Origin: Pelagibacteraceae bacterium AG-439-F23
GTDB lineage: Bacteria; Pseudomonadota; Alphaproteobacteria; Pelagibacterales; Pelagibacteraceae
Direction of reading: 5' to 3'
Length of the DNA stretch: 64,000 bases
Assembly (NCBI GenBank): GCA_003212415.1
Contig: QCPT01000001.1
Span: 1 to 64,000, forward strand
A program made the position numbers and the translations under genes. The first letter of the stretch is position 1. The number at the start of each line of letters is the position of its first letter. The notes under the pieces were generated by a model. The model was not told where the DNA came from and made no database searches. It worked only from the letters and a program-made list of their open reading frames with translations. Positions 17,800-26,141 of the stretch are shown here, piece by piece.

Positions 17800-20373
17800 T
17801 TATGCAACCATACTTTCAGCTTTTTGAAGATCTACCGCAACTAGCTGACTAATGCCTTTCTCTGGCATTGTTACGCCGTATAGTCTATTCATTTTTGACA
17901 TCGTTAGAGCATGGTGCGTAACAATAATAAATCTTGTAGAAGTAATTTTTGTTAATTCAGATAGGAGGTTGCAAAATCTTGTAACATTTGCGTCATCGAG
18001 TGGAGCATCAACTTCATCCAAAACACATATTGGTGATGGATTAGTTAAAAAGACTGCAAAAATTAAAGATAGAGCTGTTAAAGCTTGCTCTCCTCCAGAT
18101 AGCAATGTTATTGATTGAAGTCTTTTCCCTGGAGGACTAACTAACATTTCTAAACCTGCATCTAATGGATCATCAGAGTCAACTAACTCTAGTTTGGCAC
18201 TACCTCCATTGAATAGTTTTGTATATACCTCATTAAATTTTCTATTTACCTTTTCAAAGGCTTCTAATAATCTTTCTCTTCCTTTCTGATTTAATTCGGT
18301 AATACTTTCTTTGAGCTTAATTATAGCAGTTACAAGATCTTGTCTGTCTTTTTCCATTTTTTTTATTTCTTCTTCATATTTTGAAGTTTCTTCATCTGCA
18401 ATTAAATTTACCGAACCTAATTTTTCTCTTTCCCTCTTTTTTTTGTCCAAAAGTTCTTCTTGAGCTACTGTGTCTGGAAACTTTTCCTCTTTTTCAAGAT
18501 TAGAATATTCTAGTAAATTATCTTCCTTTAAATTGAGTTCCGTCATAACTCTATCCAGCAAATCATTTCTTCTTTTATTTAATCCATCGATTGTTGCACC
18601 TGAACTGGCTTTTCTTTCTCTTATTTCAATGGAATTTTCTTTAGTTACATTTAGTTCATTTCTTAAATTAATTATTTTTCCATCAATTTCTTCAATTAAA
18701 ATTTCATTTTCATTTTTTTCTTTTTCTGAAATTCTTAGATTTTCAGATGTCTGACCTTTTTTTTCTGCTTGATTTTGTGGTTGTTTTTCTAATTCGTTTA
18801 ATTTTAAATTTTGTTTATTTTTTCTTTCATTTAATTCTATGGACATTTTTTCAGAATTATTTAACAAGTTTTTCCAACTCTCAATTTCTTGATCAATTAT
18901 TTTTATTCTTTCATTTCTCTTAACGGATTCTTTTTTTATATTTTGGTTTTTACTATAAGTTTCGGCATAATCATCTTGCATTTGTTTAATTGTTTCATTT
19001 TTTGAATTTAAATTTGAAATTAGATTTTCCCCCTCAATTTCTTTAATTTTCAAAATTAAGAAAGATAAACTTGTCTTACATTCTTCTAATAAAGTTATTG
19101 CTTCTTCGCTTTTATTTTCAGCAATTAAATTTTTAGCTTTATCCAATTGGTCGTTAGTAGAATTAATTGTTTCAAAATTTTTTTGTAAGAATTCTAAATT
19201 AAAATATTGAAGCAAATTATCCATTCTATCTTGTTCACTTTTTAGTGTTGATTTTGCTTGCTCAAGATCTTGATTAGATAATTTTTCAGTTTCGTAATAT
19301 TTAGAATCTATTTCAATTAGTTGGCTTTTCTCTTCTTTAAGTCTTTTTTCATTTGAATTAGCATCAATTACAATGCTTTTTTCTCTATCTATATCTTCAT
19401 CTATAACTTTTAAGGTATTTTTAATTGAATTTATTTCTTCTTCTATTCTTTCATTTTCTTCATCTAGTCCTTTTAGTTCTAGGTTTAATCTTTGTATTTT
19501 TGATAGATTTTCTATATTTTTTTCTCTAATTGGGGTTACTTTTTCAACTTCAATTTTTATTGTTCTTTCAATTTCTTCAAGTTTATTATTGAAATCTTTT
19601 ACTTTGTCATCTGCTTCTAAATTTATTTCATTTTCTAATTTTATTTCATGATCAATCTCTTTTAATTTTAAATAATAAAGACCAGATTCAACTTTACGAA
19701 TTTCTTCAGATATAGATTTATATTTTGCAGCTTCTTCAGCTTGTTTTTGTAGATTTGCTAGTTGTTTTTCTTGTTGCCTTCTTAATTCGTCTGCTCTTTT
19801 TAAATTATTTTCTGCAGCTCCTAATCTTAATTCTGCTTCGTGCCTTCTGACATGCAGTCCTGAAATGCCAGCCGCTTCTTCTAATATTGCTCTTCTATCA
19901 GAAGGTTTGGCGGTAACTAAAGCTCCTATTCTTCCTTGACTTATGATTGAAGGAGAATGGGCTCCTGTTGACAAATCGGCAAAAAACATTTGAGCATCTT
20001 TTGCTCTAACTTCTTTATTGTTAATATAAAATTTTGAACCTTTATCCTTTTCAATTTTACGTCTAATTTCAATTTCATCTAATTTGTTATACTGATGTGG
20101 GCCATCTTTATTATCATTTGACAGGTTAATAGATACTTCAGCAATATTTTTTGAAGGCTTATTAGAAGTTCCTGAAAAAATAACATCTTCCATCCCAGAA
20201 CCTCTCATACTTTTCGCGGAGGTTTCTCCCATGCACCACCTTAATGATTCAACTATATTTGATTTACCACATCCATTAGGACCAACTATTCCAGTTAATC
20301 CTTCTTCAATCAGAAAATTTGTTTTCTCTGCAAATGATTTAAATCCATTTAAATGGATTTTTTTAAACTCCAT
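17800..20373 (-). CDS. smc: Chromosome segregation SMC family protein (short form, 857 aa)
   Basis: N-terminal MEFKKIHLNGFKSFAEKTNFLIEEGLTGIVGPNGCGKSNIVESLRWCMGE; C-terminal LLSGGEQALTALSLIFAVF and CVLDEVDAPLDDANV. Confidence 0.96.
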   Translation of the reverse strand: MEFKKIHLNGFKSFAEKTNFLIEEGLTGIVGPNGCGKSNIVESLRWCMGETSAKSMRGSGMEDVIFSGTSNKPSKNIAEVSINLSNDNKDGPHQYNKLDEIEIRRKIEKDKGSKFYINNKEVRAKDAQMFFADLSTGAHSPSIISQGRIGALVTAKPSDRRAILEEAAGISGLHVRRHEAELRLGAAENNLKRADELRRQQEKQLANLQKQAEEAAKYKSISEEIRKVESGLYYLKLKEIDHEIKLENEINLEADDKVKDFNNKLEEIERTIKIEVEKVTPIREKNIENLSKIQRLNLELKGLDEENERIEEEINSIKNTLKVIDEDIDREKSIVIDANSNEKRLKEEKSQLIEIDSKYYETEKLSNQDLEQAKSTLKSEQDRMDNLLQYFNLEFLQKNFETINSTNDQLDKAKNLIAENKSEEAITLLEECKTSLSFLILKIKEIEGENLISNLNSKNETIKQMQDDYAETYSKNQNIKKESVKRNERIKIIDQEIESWKNLLNNSEKMSIELNERKNKQNLKLNELEKQPQNQAEKKGQTSENLRISEKEKNENEILIEEIDGKIINLRNELNVTKENSIEIRERKASSGATIDGLNKRRNDLLDRVMTELNLKEDNLLEYSNLEKEEKFPDTVAQEELLDKKKREREKLGSVNLIADEETSKYEEEIKKMEKDRQDLVTAIIKLKESITELNQKGRERLLEAFEKVNRKFNEVYTKLFNGGSAKLELVDSDDPLDAGLEMLVSPPGKRLQSITLLSGGEQALTALSLIFAVFLTNPSPICVLDEVDAPLDDANVTRFCNLLSELTKITSTRFIIVTHHALTMSKMNRLYGVTMPEKGISQLVAVDLQKAESMVA

Positions 20374-20381
20374 TCACTAAC

Positions 20382-20963
20382 TTATATCAGTTTTTCTAAA
20401 AATTTTTTCAATTTTTTGTAGTTTGTAGGATTATCGAACTTTTCTCCATTAATAATTAATGTAGGAGTTGCTTCTAATTTGAATTTTTTGGCACCTTCGA
20501 TTCGGTCTTCTAAAATATGATCCTCAACTTCTTTATTGCTTAGGCAATTCTCCACATCTAATTTGAAAGCCGATTTATCAATAAATTTTTTGATATTCTG
20601 ATTAAGTTCTTCAATTGTATTTCCCTTTACCCATTTATCTTGATTATCAAATAAATAATGAAGAATTTCTGAATTTCCATCATTTCTACAATGTGCAATT
20701 TTTGATGCATTCATTGCGGCCATATCTAAAGGGAAGTTTTTGAACTCTATATAAACATGTCCTTTATCAATAAAGTTTTCTTTTAAGCTCGGATAAACAT
20801 TTTTGTGAAAATTTGCACAATGGCTACAGGTTAACGATTCAAAAATTATAATTTTAATTTTTGCATCTATGCTGCCTTCGGATATTGTCTTAATTTCAGC
20901 TTTTAGACTTACTGGTAAAAAATAAAATATAGCAAATAAGGTTGTAATAATTATTTTTTTCAT
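20382..20963 (-). CDS. DsbA-family thiol:disulfide oxidoreductase
   Basis: Signal-like N-terminus; FESLTCSHCANFHKNVYPSLKENF; ATPTLIINGEKF. Confidence 0.88.
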   Translation of the reverse strand: MKKIIITTLFAIFYFLPVSLKAEIKTISEGSIDAKIKIIIFESLTCSHCANFHKNVYPSLKENFIDKGHVYIEFKNFPLDMAAMNASKIAHCRNDGNSEILHYLFDNQDKWVKGNTIEELNQNIKKFIDKSAFKLDVENCLSNKEVEDHILEDRIEGAKKFKLEATPTLIINGEKFDNPTNYKKLKKFLEKLI

Positions 20964-21442
20964 CTTGGTTTATATATTTTACTTAATTCTAATAAAGATT
21001 TTTTAATTTTATCGTTTTTAATATTATCTATCTTTTTTATGTGTTCTCTTTTTGTCGCATTAACCACTTTTTTTTCTATATTTTTTTCATATTCTCCTTC
21101 AAAAGTATTTAGTTTAATATTTTTTATTGCTTCATAGCCAAAATAGGCATTCATTTTATTCATTATATTTTTTTTTGAGTATTCCAAGTCAACTTCATTC
21201 CCTCTTTTAACCATTATGACTAAACAACTTCCTCCTAGTTTATTTGAACTTTTAAAAGATTTTGGGTAACAAACTTTAAATAGTTCATCTCCGACAATAT
21301 ATTTCCAATTATCTAGAGTCTGCGAGTACATATGACCTTTTTTATCAATTATTCTTTTTACTTTTGTGGGTAAAGTATTTTTAAAAGATCTTAATCCTTG
21401 AATGGATTTATATCTCTGCTTAGTATTATATTTGAGACTCAT
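20960..21442 (-). CDS. DciA/DUF721-like protein (start re-assigned to internal ATG)
   Basis: Track ORF extends to 21583, but MSLKYNTKQRYKSIQGLRSFKNTLP starts at 21442, directly abutting the mutY start; the KPRVIDKKG...WKYIVGDELFKVCYPKSF-like layout fits DUF721. Confidence 0.75.
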   Translation of the reverse strand: MSLKYNTKQRYKSIQGLRSFKNTLPTKVKRIIDKKGHMYSQTLDNWKYIVGDELFKVCYPKSFKSSNKLGGSCLVIMVKRGNEVDLEYSKKNIMNKMNAYFGYEAIKNIKLNTFEGEYEKNIEKKVVNATKREHIKKIDNIKNDKIKKSLLELSKIYKPR

Positions 21443-22432
21443 ATGAATAACAAAAACATACCAAAAAAAATTCTTTATTGGTACGATAATAATAAAAGGT
21501 TTTTGCCTTGGAGAAAAAAAGTTTCTTTGAAAAAAAGAGAATTTTATACTTTGGTTAGTGAGTTTATGCTTCAACAAACTCAAGTGAAAACTGTAATTCC
21601 TTATTTTCTTAACTTTATAAATAAAATACCAAATATAAATAGTTTAGCAAAAGTTAAAAATCAAACATTAATAAGATATTGGGAAGGCTTAGGATATTAT
21701 TCTAGGGCTAGAAATTTAAAAAAGACAGCTATAAAAATTTTAAAAGAATATAATGGTAGATTGCCTAGCACGATTGAAGAGTTAAAAACATTACCGGGCA
21801 TTGGAGATTATACTTCAAAGGCCATAATGGCCATTGCATTCAATAAAAAAATTATACCATTAGATGGAAATGTTGAGAGAATACTGAAAAGAGTTTTTTA
21901 TTTAAGAAAAGAAGATGAGATTTCAAAAGAATATCTAAATAAAAAAATAATTTTTTTTGGAACATCGGATAGATCAAGTGATTATGCACAAGCCATAATG
22001 GAGATCGGCGCTTTAGTGTGCAAACCGAATAATCCTCTATGTGTCAAATGCCCAATTTTATTAAATTGCATTTCATTTAAAAAAAATGATTTTACAATTA
22101 AAACTAAAAACAAATCTAATAAAACAAAATATTTTGAAGCAAAAATTTACCAAAATAATGATAAATATCTATTAGTAAAAAATAATAAATTTAATTTTTT
22201 AAAAAATATGCCAATTTTTCCAATGAATGAAGTTGAGGAAAGGAAATATAAATATTCGAATAGTAAAAAAATTAATATTAAATTATCAAATATGGATATG
22301 AAAATAATTTTAAATAAAGTTGATAGATTGCCAAATATAAAAAATAAAATTCTACTTAACCGCGCTAATACTAAATCAATAATTTTGCCTTCTTTTACAA
22401 AAAAAATATTTAGCTCAGTCTCAAAGATTTAA
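21443..22432 (+). CDS. mutY: A/G-specific adenine glycosylase (start re-assigned from 21398)
   Basis: LPWRKKVS, EFMLQQTQVKTVIPYF, LPGIGDYTSKAIMAIAF, Fe-S motif CKPNNPLCVKCPILLNC. Confidence 0.95.
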   Translation: MNNKNIPKKILYWYDNNKRFLPWRKKVSLKKREFYTLVSEFMLQQTQVKTVIPYFLNFINKIPNINSLAKVKNQTLIRYWEGLGYYSRARNLKKTAIKILKEYNGRLPSTIEELKTLPGIGDYTSKAIMAIAFNKKIIPLDGNVERILKRVFYLRKEDEISKEYLNKKIIFFGTSDRSSDYAQAIMEIGALVCKPNNPLCVKCPILLNCISFKKNDFTIKTKNKSNKTKYFEAKIYQNNDKYLLVKNNKFNFLKNMPIFPMNEVEERKYKYSNSKKINIKLSNMDMKIILNKVDRLPNIKNKILLNRANTKSIILPSFTKKIFSSVSKI

Positions 22433-23562
22433 TGAAAAAAATAGCTATCATTGGTGCTGGAATTTCTGGTTTATATCTTGCAAATTTATTAGAAAAAGAA
22501 AAAGATTTTGAATATAAAATTTTTGAAAAACGTTCCAAACTTGATTTAGAAGAAGGTTATGGAATTCAGTTATCAGTAAATAGCATTAAATTGCTTAATA
22601 AAATTGGTTTTAAAAATATACCTGCTTTAGATATTTTTTTTCCAAAAAAAGTTAATTTTTTTAAGTCAAATAATCCAAATAAAATATGTGATATAAATCT
22701 TACCCAATTTAATGATGATTTAAACAAATATACAACCACCAAAAGGTCAACTCTATTAAAATTTCTATTAAAAAATATCCCTAAAGATAAAATAAAATTT
22801 AACACAATTTTAAATAATATAGACTATAGCAATAATATTAAAGTTTATTTTTCATATGAATCAGAAGAAAATTTTGATTTTGTAATTATTGCTGACGGTG
22901 TTTTTTCTCAATCTAAATTAATAATATCAAAAGAAAATTTAAAACCGAAATATAACAATAGTATAGCTCTTAGAGGAAATTTTAATAAATATGATGATAA
23001 CAATATTTCAATTTTTATGGGATCAAATTTTCATTATGTAATTTATCCAGTTAATCAAAATAACGAATATAATTTCGTTGCAATTTTACAAAAAAAGTTA
23101 AAGGAATCAGAATTAAAAAATGAACAATTTTTTCAATCTGAAATTTTTATAAATTCCTTAAAAAAAACTTTAACCAATAATTCATTAATAAATTTAGAAA
23201 ATTTGACTGAAATTCGAGCTTTTCCTGTATTTGTTAGCAAAAATTTAGCTACCACAAATCAAAAAAATATTTTTTTATCTGGTGATGCCTTGTTTGCCTT
23301 CCCCCCATCTTTTGCACAAGGAGCTTCCCAAAGTATTGAAACGGCTCACGACATATTTGCAAGTATTATTAGTGGTTCTGACAATCTATATAAAAATAGA
23401 ATTAGTAGAATTCATTCAATAAATTGGAGATCAAAGCTTAATCATTTTGCATTCCATTTATCAAATCCAATCAATACATTAATTAGAAATATAATTTTGC
23501 AATATCTTTCAAAAAATAAAAAATTTCTTCAGAGTTATTTAGGTAAAATTTATAGAGATTAA
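22432..23562 (+). CDS. FAD-dependent monooxygenase (UbiH/aromatic hydroxylase family)
   Basis: IAIIGAGISGLYLANLLE; IADGVFSQSKL; FLSGDALFAFPPSFAQGASQSIE. Confidence 0.85.
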   Translation: MKKIAIIGAGISGLYLANLLEKEKDFEYKIFEKRSKLDLEEGYGIQLSVNSIKLLNKIGFKNIPALDIFFPKKVNFFKSNNPNKICDINLTQFNDDLNKYTTTKRSTLLKFLLKNIPKDKIKFNTILNNIDYSNNIKVYFSYESEENFDFVIIADGVFSQSKLIISKENLKPKYNNSIALRGNFNKYDDNNISIFMGSNFHYVIYPVNQNNEYNFVAILQKKLKESELKNEQFFQSEIFINSLKKTLTNNSLINLENLTEIRAFPVFVSKNLATTNQKNIFLSGDALFAFPPSFAQGASQSIETAHDIFASIISGSDNLYKNRISRIHSINWRSKLNHFAFHLSNPINTLIRNIILQYLSKNKKFLQSYLGKIYRD

Positions 23563-24632
23563 TGTGTTGGTCGCAATTTTTGTCTTAAATCATCAATTGG
23601 TTTAAGAGAATTTCCAGACTGATAATGCCAAAAAGTCCAACCATTGCAACTTTCAGCGCCAATTATTTTAGCTGCTACCTTATGAATTGAACCCTCTGAC
23701 TCTTGATATTTAATGCTTCCATCAACCATTATTTTTGCATTAATTTTTTTCTTTTGATCATAAATTTCTGTACCAGGTTTAATTAATCCCATTTCGATCA
23801 ATGAACCAAAAGGAACTCTTGGTTTAGTTCTATTGTTTTGTAAAGTATCTAAATATTCATCTTCAATAACTTTTGTATTTTTTAACCTTTTATTTGCAGC
23901 TTCAAAATAATTTTTTCCTTTTTCAATGCCACAATAATTTCTTCCAAGTTTTTTTGATACTACAGCTGTTGTTCCTGATCCCAAGAATGGGTCTAGAATG
24001 AAATCATTCTTATTTGAAGATGCTAAAATAATTCTGTGTAACAATGACTCGGGTTTTTGAGTTGAATGAACTTTTGTTCCATTATTTTTAAGTCTTTCTT
24101 TTCCGTTACAAATAGGCAAGTTCCATGTCGACCGCATCTGAAGATCATCGTTCAAACATTTAAGAGACTGATAATTAAATGTATATTTTGATCCTTCGTT
24201 TTTTGAAGCCCAAATTAATGTTTCGTGAGCATTAGTAAATCTTGTGCCTCTAAAGTTTGGCATAGGATTATTCTTATTCCAAATTACATCGTTAAGAATC
24301 CAAAAACCCAAATCTTGGATTATAGATCCAACTCTAAAAATATTGTGATAGCTTCCAATAACCCAGATAGTTCCATTTTTTTTTAAAATTCTTTTGCATT
24401 CAGATAGCCAATTTAATGTAAATTCATCATAACTCTTAAAATTTTTAAATTTATCCCATTTGTCATCAACAGCCATAACTTTTGATGTATCTGGTCTACT
24501 CAGCTCTTTTTTTAACTGAAGGTTATAGGGTGGATCTGCAAAAATAAGATCAAAAGTTTCGCTAGGAATTTTTTTTAACTCCCTAAGACTATCTCCATTA
24601 ATTATTTTGTTTTTTAAAATTGATTTAATCAT
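23559..24632 (-). CDS. ccrM: Cell-cycle-regulated DNA adenine methyltransferase CcrM (GANTC)
   Basis: DLIFADPPYNLQL, FILDPFLGSGTTAVVSKKLGRNYCGIE, CcrM-type C-terminal extension GLIKPGTEIYD...ESCNGWTFWHYQ. Confidence 0.95.
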   Translation of the reverse strand: MIKSILKNKIINGDSLRELKKIPSETFDLIFADPPYNLQLKKELSRPDTSKVMAVDDKWDKFKNFKSYDEFTLNWLSECKRILKKNGTIWVIGSYHNIFRVGSIIQDLGFWILNDVIWNKNNPMPNFRGTRFTNAHETLIWASKNEGSKYTFNYQSLKCLNDDLQMRSTWNLPICNGKERLKNNGTKVHSTQKPESLLHRIILASSNKNDFILDPFLGSGTTAVVSKKLGRNYCGIEKGKNYFEAANKRLKNTKVIEDEYLDTLQNNRTKPRVPFGSLIEMGLIKPGTEIYDQKKKINAKIMVDGSIKYQESEGSIHKVAAKIIGAESCNGWTFWHYQSGNSLKPIDDLRQKLRPTH

Positions 24633-24649
24633 TTTCTAAAAAACAATTA

Positions 24650-24698
24650 GACTCCAAGCAAGAGTCGGGGTCAACCTATGATTGAATTAATTTGACTC
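24650..24698. promoter_or_regulatory. Cluster of GANTC sites upstream of ccrM
   Basis: GACTC 24650-24654, GAGTC 24662-24666, GACTC 24694-24698, all inside the 75-bp rnhB/ccrM gap. Confidence 0.6.
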
Positions 24699-24707
24699 CA
24701 CTTGTTG

Positions 24708-25286
24708 TCAATTTTTTTTGAGACTCAATATATTGTGTATTGGTTTAAATGTTTTTCTATGAAATTTAGTTACCCCAAATTTCTTGATAGCTCTTAAATG
24801 TTCTTTTGTTCCATAGCCAGCGTTTAAATTCCATTTATAGCTTTTAAAATTTTTCGAAATACCAGTAATCAATTTATCCCTTGAAACTTTTGCAATTATA
24901 GAAGCCGCAGATATTTCCGGTATTTTTTGATCACCTTTAATTATAGTCTTTATAATATAATTTTTTATTTCAGGAGATTTATTTCCATCAACAAGAACTA
25001 TTTCTGGTTTTTTTTTAAGTTTTATAATAGCCCTTTTCATTGCGAGTAAACTTGCATTTAAAATGTTAATTTTTTCAACTTCTTTTAAAGAAGCAGAACC
25101 AATAGCCCATGTAGAATTTTTTTTTATATATTTTGCCAGGGTTTCTCTTTTAAATTTATTTAGTTTTTTTGAGTCTTTAATTTTTTTTTTATTTATATTT
25201 TTGTTTAAAATAACTGCTGCAGCATAAACGGGTCCAATTAAACTGCCCCTACCAACTTCATCTACGCCAGCAATAATCTTTTTCAT
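24708..25286 (-). CDS. rnhB: Ribonuclease HII
   Basis: IAGVDEVGRGSLIGPVYAAAVIL, LVDGNK, GDQKIPEISAASIIAKVSRD. Confidence 0.97.
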   Translation of the reverse strand: MKKIIAGVDEVGRGSLIGPVYAAAVILNKNINKKKIKDSKKLNKFKRETLAKYIKKNSTWAIGSASLKEVEKINILNASLLAMKRAIIKLKKKPEIVLVDGNKSPEIKNYIIKTIIKGDQKIPEISAASIIAKVSRDKLITGISKNFKSYKWNLNAGYGTKEHLRAIKKFGVTKFHRKTFKPIHNILSLKKN

Positions 25287-25420
25287 TAAACAAAGAAGAA
25301 ATGGTAAATTAACAAACCGATAATTAACCCTTTAATGAAAGTTAACCATAATGCAGCATAGTCTGATATATTAAATTTTTTTTGCCACCATTTTAAGCAT
25401 CTTTTATGTAATTCTATCAT
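25286..25420 (-). CDS. Unlisted small membrane protein, 44 aa (MIELHKRCLKWWQKKFNISDYAALWLTFIKGLIIGLLIYHFFFV)
   Basis: My own minus-strand translation; TAATG overlap with rnhB start; one TM preceded by a basic N-terminus; below the track's size cutoff. Confidence 0.72.
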   Translation of the reverse strand: MIELHKRCLKWWQKKFNISDYAALWLTFIKGLIIGLLIYHFFFV

Positions 25421-25429
25421 TTTAATAAT

Positions 25430-26131
25430 TTATAAACTTATATTTAATTGGTCAATTTTTTTTCTTATTTCTTTTAAATCTCTCCATGAGTACTTTTTGT
25501 TTTCAGGCTGTCTTAGTAGATAAGCAGGATGAAAAGTTATCATACAAAGATAATTTTTATTATTAACGATTATATCTTTCCATGATCCTCTTTCTTTTGT
25601 AATTTTTATATTTGAGCCAAATAAAGACTCCATTGCTGTACTACCCATTAATATTAATATTTTTGGATCAATAATTGAAATGTGTTTTCTTAAAAAATTT
25701 GAATATTTTGTTATTTCAACAGGCTCTGGTTTTCTATTATTTGGAGGTCGATAATTTACTACATTCGTAATGTAAACATTTTTTCTTTCAATATTAATTG
25801 ATTTTAACATCTTATTTAAAAGCATGCCTGCGTCGCCAACAAAAGGCTTTCCTTCTTGATCTTCTTTTTGACCAGGTCCTTCACCAACAATCATTATTTT
25901 GCTTCTATTATTGCCATCACTAAAAACTATTTTCGAAGCATTTTTCTTTAACTCGCAGTTTTCTATTTTTTCGATTTCATTCCTTAATTCATCTAATTTT
26001 GTTGATATATCTTCTACTTTAGGTTTAGTTTTAAATCTATTTATTGGCTTATCAGCGAATATATACTTGTTATAATTTAAATTTAACTCAGAATTTATGA
26101 TGTTACTTTGATTTTTTTCTTCTGAAGCCAT
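25430..26131 (-). CDS. Uracil-DNA glycosylase family protein (family 4-like)
   Basis: IMIVGEGPGQKEDQEGKPFVGDAGMLLNKML, ITNVVNYRPPNNRKP, TFHPAYLLRQPENK. Confidence 0.92.
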   Translation of the reverse strand: MASEEKNQSNIINSELNLNYNKYIFADKPINRFKTKPKVEDISTKLDELRNEIEKIENCELKKNASKIVFSDGNNRSKIMIVGEGPGQKEDQEGKPFVGDAGMLLNKMLKSINIERKNVYITNVVNYRPPNNRKPEPVEITKYSNFLRKHISIIDPKILILMGSTAMESLFGSNIKITKERGSWKDIIVNNKNYLCMITFHPAYLLRQPENKKYSWRDLKEIRKKIDQLNISL

Positions 26132-26141
26132 AAAATATTAT

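Noticed and set aside
17852-19651. Three plus-strand ORFs (17852-18118, 18470-18754, 19373-19651)
   Set aside because: Antisense to smc; Ser/Phe/Ile-rich translations mirror a coiled-coil gene on the opposite strand.
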